Made by a program: the position numbers and the translations under genes
Shown here: positions 1-5,951 of the stretch, piece by piece
Numbering within the stretch: position 1 is the first letter of the stretch
Layout: every line of letters begins with the position of its first letter
The notes under the pieces: model-generated
What the model saw: the letters and a program-made list of their open reading frames with translations, nothing else
Told to the model about the DNA's origin: nothing
Database searches by the model: none
Assembly (NCBI GenBank): GCA_937923355.1
Contig: CALAIO010000178.1
Coordinates: 1-9,951 of the forward strand
DNA: 9,951 bases
Reading direction: 5' to 3'
Origin: an uncultured Rhizobiaceae group bacterium
GTDB taxonomy: Bacteria > Pseudomonadota > Alphaproteobacteria > Rhizobiales > Rhizobiaceae

Positions 1-775
1 GAAAAATCGTGAAGCAACAATCGATTTCACGGGCACATCTGACATCGAAAAGAATAACTTCAACGCACCAGAACCGGTATGCCGCGCAGCTGTGCTCTAT
101 GTTTTCCGCATCATGGTTGAAGGTGACATCCCGATGAACGCGGGATGTCTGAAGCCGTTAAACATTATCATACCCGATGGCTGCATGTTGAAACCGCAAT
201 ATCCTTCTGCCGTGATTGCTGGAAACACTGAAACCAGCCAGCACGTCACAAATTGCCTGCTGATGGCATTTGGTGCCTTCGCAAATGCACCCGGCACAAT
301 GAACAATCTAACCTACGGCAATGAGCGCTATCAAAACTACGAAACCATGTGCGGCGGCGCACCTGCTGGTGTGATGAATGATGGCACCCCCTTCAGTGGC
401 GCAAGTGCTGTACAAACGCATATGACGAATACAAGATTGACTGACCCGGAAATTCTTGAAATGCGTTATCCTGTGACCGTGGAAGATTTTTCCATTCGTA
501 GAGGCTCTGGTGGCGATGGCAAATACAAAGGCGGCGACAGCGTATCACGCACTTTACGATTTAATGAAGACATGACCTGCGCAATTCTGTCCTCATCAAG
601 AAAACTCGCGCCAAAAGGCTTGAATGGTGGTGGCGATGGCGCAACTGGTTCAACACTTGTAAGACGTCTGAGCGGCCAAACAGAAGAGCTTGGACACTGC
701 GACCAAACCGATGTAAAAAAAGCCGAAGCCGTTATATTAAATACACCTGCCGCTGGCGGGTATGGGGAAGTTTAG
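1..775 (+). CDS. 5-oxoprolinase / hydantoinase B C-terminal part (5' truncated by window edge)
   Basis: The reading frame is open from base 2 to the TAG at 773-775, giving 257 visible residues; the start lies outside the window. The family hydrolyses 5-oxoproline (pyroglutamate) to glutamate using ATP, or acts as the HyuB subunit on N-methylhydantoins, in the cytosol. Visible family blocks are DFTGTS near the left edge, GNTETSQ, the strong block HMTNTRLTDPEILEMRYPV, the glycine-rich RRGSGGDGKYKGGD and the terminal NTPAAGGYGEV, which matches the usual HTPGGGGYG ending. The HMTNTR.TDPEILE.RYPV block closely resembles full-length eukaryote-type OPLAH, so a fused HyuA-HyuB protein of about 1,200 residues is plausible, but only the HyuB end can be seen. 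The next gene starts at the base after the stop codon, so the two are almost certainly co-transcribed. Family assignment is firm; exact substrate is inferred. Confidence 0.93.
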   Translation, partial: KNREATIDFTGTSDIEKNNFNAPEPVCRAAVLYVFRIMVEGDIPMNAGCLKPLNIIIPDGCMLKPQYPSAVIAGNTETSQHVTNCLLMAFGAFANAPGTMNNLTYGNERYQNYETMCGGAPAGVMNDGTPFSGASAVQTHMTNTRLTDPEILEMRYPVTVEDFSIRRGSGGDGKYKGGDSVSRTLRFNEDMTCAILSSSRKLAPKGLNGGGDGATGSTLVRRLSGQTEELGHCDQTDVKKAEAVILNTPAAGGYGEV

Positions 776-1912
776 ATGTCAACAATCACTACAATCCATG
801 AACTGCAAGCACTTGCGAAACGCCGTGTGCCTAAGATGTTTTATGATTATGCGGATAGCGGTTCCTGGACTGAAGGCACTTACCGCGACAATGAAGATGC
901 TTTTGCACGTCAGAAGCTTCGCCAACGCGTTGCGGTAAATATTGATAATCGTAGCCTTAAAACCAAGATGATTGGCGAAGATGTTTCCATGCCCGTAGCA
1001 CTTGCACCTGTTGGTTTAACTGGCATGCAACATGCTGATGGTGAGATACTGGCCGCTCAAGCAGCCGAAGAATTTGGCATCCCTTTCACGCTAACTACCA
1101 TGAGTATCTGTTCAATCGAAGATGTGGCAGAAAACACCAAAAAGCCGTTTTGGTTTCAGCTTTATGTAATGCGCGACAGAGGTTTTTCTGAAAGCCTGAT
1201 GCAAAGAGCAGAAGATGCTAATTGTTCAGCGTTAGTGCTTACGCTTGATCTGCAGGTTCTGGGTCAGCGTCATAAGGATATAAAAAATGGCCTGAGTGCA
1301 CCACCAAAACCAACACTTGCCTCAATTGTGAACCTGGCAACAAAACCTCGTTGGTGCTGGAACATGCTACAAACCAAACGCCGTGAGTTTGGCAATATTG
1401 TCGGCCATGTAAGCGGCGTGGACGACATGTCGTCCTTGAGCGACTGGACAGCCAGCCAGTTCGATGCAAGCCTGGACTGGTCATCCATTGAGTGGGTCAA
1501 GAAGCACTGGAAACGCAAGCTAATCCTCAAAGGCATCAACGATGTTGAAGATGCAAAGATCGCAGCCAAAATCGGTGCCGATGCTATTGTCGTATCAAAC
1601 CATGGCGGGCGGCAACTGGATGGCGCGCTTGCTTCTTATGACATTCTGGAAGAAATCGTAAACGCAGTTGGCGACAAGATCGAAGTACATATGGATGGCG
1701 GCATTCGCTCTGGTCAGGATGTTTTAAAAGCAATGGCCAAAGGTGCTAAAGGCACTTACATTGGCCGCTCTTATATTTATGGCCTAGGCGCAATGGGTAA
1801 ACCCGGTGTCACAAAAGCACTTGAAATCATCCGCAATGAAATGGATGTGACCATGGGGCTTTGCGGTGAAAACAACATTGAAAATGTGGGTTTACACAAT
1901 CTGGTTCGTTAG
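776..1912 (+). CDS. lldD: FMN-dependent L-lactate / alpha-hydroxyacid dehydrogenase
   Basis: This 378-residue protein belongs to the FMN-dependent alpha-hydroxyacid oxidase family (LldD, glycolate oxidase, mandelate dehydrogenase), which oxidises L-2-hydroxyacids to 2-oxoacids and in bacteria usually feeds electrons to the respiratory chain. The TIM-barrel signature SNHGGRQ is at 274-280, with the catalytic His276 and substrate-binding Arg279. By alignment with spinach glycolate oxidase, the other active-site residues are Tyr25, Tyr130 (QLY), Asp158 (LTLD), Arg165, Lys252 (LKG) and the flavin-phosphate-binding MDGGIRSG at 306-313, so the enzyme appears intact. The segment LTLDLQVLGQRHKDIKNGL is typical of alphaproteobacterial LldD. 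A GGGGA ribosome site lies in the end of the upstream gene, seven bases before the ATG, and the TAG|ATG junction suggests translational coupling to the oxoprolinase. L-lactate is the best guess, but glycolate or another hydroxyacid is possible. Confidence 0.92.
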   Translation: MSTITTIHELQALAKRRVPKMFYDYADSGSWTEGTYRDNEDAFARQKLRQRVAVNIDNRSLKTKMIGEDVSMPVALAPVGLTGMQHADGEILAAQAAEEFGIPFTLTTMSICSIEDVAENTKKPFWFQLYVMRDRGFSESLMQRAEDANCSALVLTLDLQVLGQRHKDIKNGLSAPPKPTLASIVNLATKPRWCWNMLQTKRREFGNIVGHVSGVDDMSSLSDWTASQFDASLDWSSIEWVKKHWKRKLILKGINDVEDAKIAAKIGADAIVVSNHGGRQLDGALASYDILEEIVNAVGDKIEVHMDGGIRSGQDVLKAMAKGAKGTYIGRSYIYGLGAMGKPGVTKALEIIRNEMDVTMGLCGENNIENVGLHNLVR

Positions 1913-1915
1913 GCG

Positions 1916-2437
1916 TTATTCAGCACCAACGATTAATACCCAGAAATGATTTAAGCGAGGGCTTTTACCAGACGTATTGGAGGCATAGGCAATGCCGCCC
2001 AAACTGTAATTACGCTTGAGCAAAATCTTGCGGTGTCCCGGTGAATTAAGCCAACCCTCAATTGCAGCCTCTATGCTTTGATAACCAACGCCGAGGTTCT
2101 CCCCTGCACTGTTGTCAAAACCTACGGCAAAAATCCGCTTTTTGAATTGAGTAGACGGACCGAACTCATGACCGAATTTACCACTGCTACCCATCAGATC
2201 AGCATGCCGCTGGGCAGCAGCCATCAATCGTGGATCAAATTTGAATTCTGGCAAGAAATGTCTTTTGCGAACCTGATTGATTTTAGCCATGGAAATATTG
2301 GCATCAAATTCAACAATAACATCTGAAGGCGCATAAGCTTGTGTCTCTGGCTTTAACGCATCTGACTTTAAACTTGGCGAACAAGCAGAAATCAGAACCA
2401 AACAGAAAAAAGCAATGATATGTTGAACAAACCGCAT
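1916..2437 (-). CDS. CAP-domain (SCP/PR-1-like) lipoprotein
   Basis: This is a 173-residue secreted lipoprotein. A short N-terminal signal (residues 1-18) ends in the lipobox ISAC with the lipidated Cys19, so the mature protein should be membrane-anchored in the envelope. Residues about 50-170 form a CAP domain: RHADLM with His78, GKFGHEF with His90, GENLG with Glu113 and the WLNSPGHRKILL block with His135 correspond to the conserved CAP cleft residues; HFWVLIVG is the last strand. Bacterial CAP proteins are thought to bind or process envelope ligands, but biochemical roles are mostly unknown. The gene converges on lldD with only three bases between stop codons and lies 54 bases downstream of the J-domain gene on the same strand, so it may share that transcript. 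No good Shine-Dalgarno sequence precedes the ATG, which fits coupling or weak translation. Confidence 0.9.
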   Translation of the reverse strand: MRFVQHIIAFFCLVLISACSPSLKSDALKPETQAYAPSDVIVEFDANISMAKINQVRKRHFLPEFKFDPRLMAAAQRHADLMGSSGKFGHEFGPSTQFKKRIFAVGFDNSAGENLGVGYQSIEAAIEGWLNSPGHRKILLKRNYSLGGIAYASNTSGKSPRLNHFWVLIVGAE

Positions 2438-2491
2438 CTTGTTAATATCAGGCAGTTTTATTAATAAGTCGTTCGTCTACTGAGTTTTATA

Positions 2492-2950
2492 TCAAGCTGC
2501 TTTTTTGAAAGATTTATATTGTTCATAGGCAACATTAATACGTGAAAGCATTGTGCTTGCGTATTGCTTGACCTCTAGCGGCATATCAATCGAGAACAAA
2601 TCCGGATGATAGGACTTTGCAAGCTCGTGATAAGATTGCTTAACCTCTTGCGATGTTGCGTCATAACCAACGCCCAAAATTTCAGCCCAATTCCCACCAA
2701 TGTTATCACTGACTTTTAGCTTAGGGCGCGTTTGAATTTTGCTTTTCTTGGGCACAAGCTTGATAATATGTTTCTTTGACAGAAACGTAGTTTCACCGTC
2801 ATCATTCAGAAGTTCAATAAATTGGCTTTCATTATTTAAAACAGCTTCAATCAATCCACTCAGACCGCAGACCAATTTGCCTTCAAGTTCAATACCATCT
2901 GCTACGCTTACTATAACATCGACTGTCTTTTGTTGGTCTTGGCTAAACAT
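2492..2950 (-). CDS. J-domain (DnaJ-like) protein with N-terminal small beta domain
   Basis: This 152-residue protein ends in a J domain (about 87-149): WAEILGV, then helix II, the invariant HPD at 115-117 in KSYHPDLF, and helix III ending RINVAYEQY. The HPD motif is what stimulates Hsp70 ATPase, so a DnaK co-chaperone role is likely. There is no G/F region, zinc finger or substrate-binding C-terminal domain, so it is not DnaJ itself. Residues 10-66 look like a separate beta-rich domain with the pattern G.EL.G...GLSGLIEAVLNN..QFIELLND, a kind seen in alphaproteobacterial J-domain proteins; its partner is unknown. The ribosome site AAAAGGAT is seven bases before the ATG. The gene has a near-consensus sigma-54 promoter of its own (2996-3012) and a small hairpin overlapping the ribosome site. 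The CAP lipoprotein follows on the same strand. Confidence 0.9.
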   Translation of the reverse strand: MFSQDQQKTVDVIVSVADGIELEGKLVCGLSGLIEAVLNNESQFIELLNDDGETTFLSKKHIIKLVPKKSKIQTRPKLKVSDNIGGNWAEILGVGYDATSQEVKQSYHELAKSYHPDLFSIDMPLEVKQYASTMLSRINVAYEQYKSFKKAA

Positions 2951-2962
2951 TTACTGCATCCT

Positions 2963-2978
2963 TTTGAAACAATTCAAA
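2963..2978 (-). repeat. Inverted repeat in the J-domain gene leader, overlapping the ribosome site
   Basis: TTTGAA (2963-2968) and TTCAAA (2973-2978) are perfect inverted repeats separated by four bases. In the mRNA read from the minus strand the 3' arm runs directly into AAAGGAT, so the hairpin would cover the upstream part of the Shine-Dalgarno region. It is AT-rich and therefore weak, so it might act as a mild temperature-sensitive element or as a protein-binding operator. Function is inferred only from position. Confidence 0.35.
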
Positions 2979-2995
2979 CTACGTACGTAATGGAA

Positions 2996-3012
2996 AGCAA
3001 AAGGCGTGCCAG
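2996..3012 (-). promoter_or_regulatory. Sigma-54 (RpoN) promoter upstream of the J-domain gene
   Basis: Read on the minus strand the site is CTGGCACGCCTTTTGCT. It contains the full -24 block TGGCACG, four bases, then the -12 block TTGC followed by T, with exactly ten bases between the GG and the GC. The bases just upstream (AAAAC) also suit the known consensus. It sits in the gap between the csp terminator and the J-domain ATG, and predicts a start of transcription near 2985 and a leader of about 35 bases. No activator site was identified. Confidence 0.7.
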
Positions 3013-3022
3013 TTTTCATGAA

Positions 3023-3058
3023 ACAAAAAGAAAACCCGGCTTATGGGGAAGCCGGGTT
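3023..3058 (-). terminator. Rho-independent terminator of the cold shock gene
   Basis: A perfect 10-bp stem, AACCCGGCTT at 3033-3042 and AAGCCGGGTT at 3049-3058, encloses a six-base loop. On the minus strand the stem is followed by TTTTCTTTTTGTTT. It lies 26 bases beyond the csp stop codon and separates csp from the sigma-54 promoter of the next gene. Confidence 0.9.
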
Positions 3059-3084
3059 CACAGAAATTATATGTAAAAATACGT

Positions 3085-3297
3085 TTATGCAGCTTGAATA
3101 TTAATCGCCTTGGGGCCTTTGCCACGATTGTCTGGCTCGGTTTCAAATGTGATTTGCTGATTTTCAGTCAAACTTTCCATTCCAGATGCTTGCACGGCAG
3201 AAATATGAACAAAAACGTCTTTTCCGCCATCTTCTGGTGTAATAAAGCCAAAGCCTTTTTCGGTGTTAAAAAATTTAACGGTTCCAGATTGTGACAT
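3085..3297 (-). CDS. Cold shock protein (CspA family)
   Basis: This is a 70-residue single cold-shock-domain protein, the usual size for the family. It begins [19 protein letters not shown], which contains RNP1 (KGFGFI), followed by RNP2 (DVFVHI), so the nucleic-acid-binding OB-fold face is complete. Such proteins bind single-stranded RNA and DNA in the cytoplasm and act as RNA chaperones. The frame stays open upstream to a TTG near 3360, but the ATG at 3297 is preferred: it begins at the conserved family N-terminus and is preceded by GAAAGGA nine bases upstream, while the extension is unlike a cold shock protein. The gene is followed by a strong terminator and preceded by a long untranslated region, so it is monocistronic. 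Whether it is cold-induced or constitutive cannot be told from the protein. Confidence 0.96.
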   Translation of the reverse strand: MSQSGTVKFFNTEKGFGFITPEDGGKDVFVHISAVQASGMESLTENQQITFETEPDNRGKGPKAINIQAA

Positions 3298-3486
3298 GGT
3301 TGGGGGTCCTTTCTTCCATCTCAAAATTTGCGGCGTATACCGCTGACAGGCAGTGCACAATGTCGAGGAAAGGGTGAAACGGTGTGTATTCTACTTCATT
3401 TCGCAAGGTTTAAAACCAACCATGCTGAACTTTTAAATTCAGTTATTCCAGTCATCTTCATGTTCGCAATATGCCCGAACAAAACA

Positions 3487-3515
3487 ATATTTGCGCCATA
3501 CGTAGAAATAAGCAA
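3487..3515 (-). promoter_or_regulatory. Candidate promoter for the cold shock gene with long leader
   Basis: On the minus strand TTGCTT (3510-3515) and AAATAT (3487-3492) are separated by 17 bases. Transcription would begin near 3480, giving a leader of roughly 180 bases before the csp ATG. The predicted transcript would open with a small stem-loop, GTTCG...CGAAC (3462-3480). A long structured leader is the hallmark of E. coli cspA-type genes, which makes this placement attractive, but the -10 is only a moderate match. Confidence 0.35.
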
Positions 3516-3667
3516 GTAGTATTTCACAAATGTGACACGCTATCTAAGTAGTCGAAATTACCGACTAAAAGTAAAACCATTAAATGCCAGCTCTAACAAT
3601 CTGCTTTATATAAGCTTTTTTAAAATGTACGAACAGAAGCCCAAGGGATTTCTTCCAGGCAAAATTC

Positions 3668-3709
3668 ACCACCAATAATCAAGTTTCGGGTGGTAATTGG
3701 CGCTACCAC
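3668..3709 (+). promoter_or_regulatory. Alternative hairpins upstream of the EamA gene
   Basis: Three short arms can pair in two exclusive ways: ACCACC (3668-3673) with GGTGGT (3689-3694), or GTGGTA (3690-3695) with TACCAC (3704-3709). The second hairpin ends 16 bases before the EamA ATG, and the first arm overlaps the end of a 17-codon open frame (3625-3678). No U-run follows, so any control would act on translation initiation or RNA stability. I recognise no known riboswitch class here. Confidence 0.3.
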
Positions 3710-3725
3710 ACCATAATGATGTGAA

Positions 3726-4649
3726 ATGACAAAAAACCTAAGTGCAAACATTCAGCCCTCAACCAAAGATTGGTTACTCATTGGCCTATTAGCTTTCATT
3801 TGGGGTGGATCATTTTTGTTTGGCAGAATACTGATGATCGAATGGCCACCCTTTACCGTGGTCTTTTTAAGAGTATTCATTGCAGCCATTACACTTTGGA
3901 TCTTTGTTATCTTCACAGCCAGAAAGTTTCCAACACACAGCAAAATTCTCTCTGCAATTTTAATTATGGGCATATTAAACAACGTCATTCCATTTTCACT
4001 CATTCTGATTGGGCAACAGGAAATAGGTTCAGGCCTTGCAGCAGTGGTAAATGCCATGACACCCATATGGACACTTATAATTGCCAATCAATTCACAACA
4101 GATGAAAAATTTTCTACCAATAAAATATTGGGAATTTGTTTTGGTTTTATGGGGGTAGCAACGCTAATTGGTGCAGATTTTATTCAAGGCTTAACGGCAT
4201 CAGCATGGGCGCAGGGCGCCGTTCTAGGCGCTACTATTTCATATGGCTTTGCAGGCGTTTGGGGCAAACGCTTTAAGGGGCAAGACCCCATCATCATATC
4301 AACAGGTCAACTAACAGCTTCAAGCATTGTAATGTTACCAATCATATTTATAGCTGAAGACCCATTTTCAATCTCTCCGCCAGATCTCGAAATGATAATT
4401 GCATTATTAGGACTGGCGATTGTCTGCACCGCATTTGCTTATGTGTTATTCTTCAAAATCTTAAGCAACGTGGGCGCTACCAATGTTTCACTTGTCACTT
4501 TTTTAGTTCCGGTAAGTGCAATTGTTTTAGGTATTTTTTGGCTCGGTGAAACTTTGACATTAAGCAATATCATTGGAATGATCCTGATAATTGTCGGGCT
4601 TTCCTTGGTGGATGGCCGCATCTTGAAGATGACTGGATTAAGGCAATAA
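3726..4649 (+). CDS. EamA-family (DMT superfamily) inner-membrane transporter
   Basis: This 307-residue protein has the ten-helix layout of DMT exporters: two EamA repeats at about 15-150 and 160-298, with helices near 16-34, 43-62, 73-95, 102-120, 133-151, 161-179, 190-210, 223-246, 254-272 and 280-297. Family landmarks are FIWGGSFLFGR near the N-terminus, VNAMTPIWTLIIA at the end of repeat 1, and VTFLVPVSAIVLG..WLGETL in repeat 2. Relatives export amino acids, metabolites or drugs; the substrate cannot be read from the sequence. The ATG at 3726 is the only sensible start, yet no Shine-Dalgarno sequence precedes it and the 60 bases upstream can fold into alternative hairpins, so translation may be controlled. 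The coding region looks AT-richer than the lldD region by eye. It stands alone: the next gene on this strand is 194 bases away. Confidence 0.92.
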   Translation: MTKNLSANIQPSTKDWLLIGLLAFIWGGSFLFGRILMIEWPPFTVVFLRVFIAAITLWIFVIFTARKFPTHSKILSAILIMGILNNVIPFSLILIGQQEIGSGLAAVVNAMTPIWTLIIANQFTTDEKFSTNKILGICFGFMGVATLIGADFIQGLTASAWAQGAVLGATISYGFAGVWGKRFKGQDPIIISTGQLTASSIVMLPIIFIAEDPFSISPPDLEMIIALLGLAIVCTAFAYVLFFKILSNVGATNVSLVTFLVPVSAIVLGIFWLGETLTLSNIIGMILIIVGLSLVDGRILKMTGLRQ

Positions 4650-4843
4650 ACTTATTAATAGCCACCAATCTGGCAGTAAGAAAAATTATTTCCACACCTC
4701 GGAATTAAAATTAAACCAGCCAAATCAGGTATTTGGAGCGAGGCTAAAAACAGCTAATCTGGAAAAAGATAAAACAGCTTGCGCTTATCCATTTTTATCT
4801 TAGACTTTAGTTTAGGGTTGGGTATCAACAAGAGGAGGTTGAT
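4650..4843. other. Non-coding gap between EamA and the small membrane protein gene
   Basis: The gap is AT-rich and has no supportable gene. It contains one perfect inverted repeat, CCAAAT (4720-4725) / ATTTGG (4731-4736), with a five-base loop and no following U-run, so it is not a convincing terminator for the EamA transcript. Its right end holds the candidate promoter of the small membrane protein gene. Confidence 0.5.
4779..4806 (+). promoter_or_regulatory. Candidate promoter for the 28-residue membrane protein
   Basis: TTGCGC (4779-4784) and TAGACT (4801-4806) are separated by 16 bases. Transcription would start near 4812, leaving a leader of about 30 bases containing the strong AGAGGAGG ribosome site. 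Both boxes are only partial matches to consensus, so this rests mainly on position. Confidence 0.3.
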
Positions 4844-4930
4844 ATGCAAATATTACAAAAGGCCAATTTTATCATTACGATTGCAGCATTTGTTTTTATA
4901 TCAGCAATTGTATTTGGACTGATTGGATAA
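4844..4930 (+). CDS. 28-residue single-span membrane protein (small ORF)
   Basis: This is an ATG-to-TAA frame of 28 codons, beginning MQILQKANFIITIAAF and ending FGLIG. It has a short polar N-terminus with two glutamines and one lysine, then one hydrophobic segment (about residues 9-28), so it should be an inner-membrane miniprotein. The case for expression is the ribosome site: AGAGGAGG (4831-4838) lies five bases before the ATG and is the strongest in the window. A candidate promoter lies upstream, and a plausible terminator reading in the same direction lies 46 bases beyond the stop codon, so it would form a complete one-gene unit. I do not recognise a family. Small proteins of this type often modulate larger membrane complexes; any such role here is speculation. 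Confidence 0.65.
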   Translation: MQILQKANFIITIAAFVFISAIVFGLIG

Positions 4931-4964
4931 AATAGCTGACGTCAGTATTGAGTTTTAAAGACGT

Positions 4965-5945
4965 TTATTTTTCCGCAAGCCAAAGGCTCACCGTTAAGGC
5001 GTCTTTGGCTTGTTTGTTTTTAGGCTCAAGATGTTTCACCTTGTTCAATTTAAGCCCTGCATCTTTTAGCCATTCGCCCATTTGTTCATCCGAAAAACCC
5101 ATTCGAATATGAGCATGATCGTCTCTTAGGAATTCCAATTCATGCGGAGCAAAATCAACAATCAACATGCGCCCGCCTTTAACCAAGGCTTTTGAAGCCT
5201 CAGAAATTGCACCTTGAGGGTCATCCAGATAATGGAGAACCTGATGGATTGTAACCAAATCAAACGAAGATGATGGTGTCGGCAAAATATAAAGATCACC
5301 TTGCCTTGTTTGAACACGAGAAAGATTAGCTTCATCTAGGCGAGAACGGGCAATTGAAAGCATATCGCGACTTGCATCAATGCCTGTGCCCTTTTCAAAA
5401 TTGCCGGAAAACAATTCAAGAATACGCCCCGTGCCAGTGCCCAGATCAAGCATGTTGTTGATCTTGTCTTTTCCAATCATGGATAGCATTGCAGATTCAA
5501 CGCTGGCTTCATCAATGTGGAGCGAACGAATTTTATCCCATTCACCTGCATTATGGCTGAAATATTCAGATGCTTGCGCCGCACGTTTTTTGCGCACCAT
5601 CTGCAAGCGTTCTCTATCTCGCTCAATATCTTTATCACTTGGGTCAAACTGGGATATGATCGATTGAACAAGGCCAGAGCCAGTCCCTTGGTCCACCAAT
5701 CTGAAATAAGCCCAAGCCCCCTCTTGGTAGCGCTCAAGCAAACCGGCCTCTGTAAGCAGCTTTAAATGGCGCGAAATACGCGGTTGAGACTGACCAAGAA
5801 TTTCAATTAAATCTGAAACCGTCAAATCAGTTTCAGACAAAAGCGACAGCAAACGCAAACGCGTTGACTCACCTGCTGCGCGCAAAAAATTGACTGATTG
5901 ATCAAGGGATAGAGTATTTTCGTTCGCCAAAGTATGTTGACCCAA
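4965..5945 (-). CDS. ArsR-family regulator fused to a SAM-dependent methyltransferase domain
   Basis: This 326-residue protein joins an ArsR winged helix (about 12-85; LTVSDLIEILGQSQPRISRHLK is the helix-turn-helix) to a class I methyltransferase domain (about 125-326). Motif I is DLGTGTGR at 167-174, with an acidic residue after the second strand at Asp190 (GIDAS) and later blocks QGDLYILP and LVKGGRMLIVDF, so SAM or SAH binding looks intact. The ArsR half has no obvious metal-binding cysteines. Fusions of this type are common in Alphaproteobacteria, often beside metF, and ArsR-type SAH sensors of the methionine cycle (SahR) are known; a role as an SAM/SAH-responsive repressor is inferred. 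No metF lies within this window. The TTG at 5945 is the best start, since the in-frame stop is close upstream and no ATG occurs early; a TTG at 5930 is the alternative. Confidence 0.85.
   Translation of the reverse strand: MGQHTLANENTLSLDQSVNFLRAAGESTRLRLLSLLSETDLTVSDLIEILGQSQPRISRHLKLLTEAGLLERYQEGAWAYFRLVDQGTGSGLVQSIISQFDPSDKDIERDRERLQMVRKKRAAQASEYFSHNAGEWDKIRSLHIDEASVESAMLSMIGKDKINNMLDLGTGTGRILELFSGNFEKGTGIDASRDMLSIARSRLDEANLSRVQTRQGDLYILPTPSSSFDLVTIHQVLHYLDDPQGAISEASKALVKGGRMLIVDFAPHELEFLRDDHAHIRMGFSDEQMGEWLKDAGLKLNKVKHLEPKNKQAKDALTVSLWLAEK
4976..5021 (+). terminator. Probable terminator of the small membrane protein gene, inside the convergent gene
   Basis: CAAGCCAAAG (4976-4985) and CTTTGGCTTG (5003-5012) form a perfect 10-bp stem with a 17-base loop, followed on the plus strand by TTTGTTTTT. 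On the minus strand no U-run follows, so it should stop only rightward transcripts. It lies within the last 16 codons of the ArsR/methyltransferase gene. The large loop lowers confidence. Confidence 0.5.
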
Positions 5946-5951
5946 TTTCAG

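Larger units (their letters stand above)
3298..3725. other. Non-coding divergent region between csp and the EamA gene
   Basis: About 430 bases carry no convincing gene. The csp side (3298-3515) holds a candidate promoter and a leader of about 180 bases. An imperfect palindrome, CTGAA (3425-3429) / TTCAG (3438-3442), lies inside that leader. A 6-bp inverted repeat, TAGTCG (3549-3554) / CGACTA (3562-3567), lies between the two transcription units and could be an operator. The EamA side holds a TATATA box (3607-3612) without a clear -35 partner, a 17-codon open frame without a ribosome site, and two alternative hairpins described separately. Confidence 0.6.

Noticed and set aside
1239..1569. Minus-strand open frames inside lldD
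   Set aside because: They are antisense to a well-conserved enzyme gene and show no family features.
3298..3360. N-terminal extension of the cold shock frame to a TTG near 3360
   Set aside because: The extension is unlike any cold shock protein, and the ATG at 3297 has a good ribosome site and the conserved family N-terminus.
3328..3519. 63-codon plus-strand open frame between csp and the EamA gene
   Set aside because: No ribosome site, no recognisable domain, and it runs antisense to the csp leader and start; coding potential is unconvincing.
4720..4736. CCAAAT/ATTTGG hairpin as terminator of the EamA gene
   Set aside because: The stem is short and AT-rich and no U-run follows on the plus strand; it is noted only as an inverted repeat.
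4780..4840. Possible 12-codon minus-strand peptide in the gap before the small membrane protein gene
   Set aside because: Too short, no ribosome site and no context.
5425..5445. A second sigma-54-like block (TGGCACG) on the minus strand
   Set aside because: It lies inside the ArsR/methyltransferase coding region and lacks a GC at the required ten-base spacing, so it is not a promoter match.
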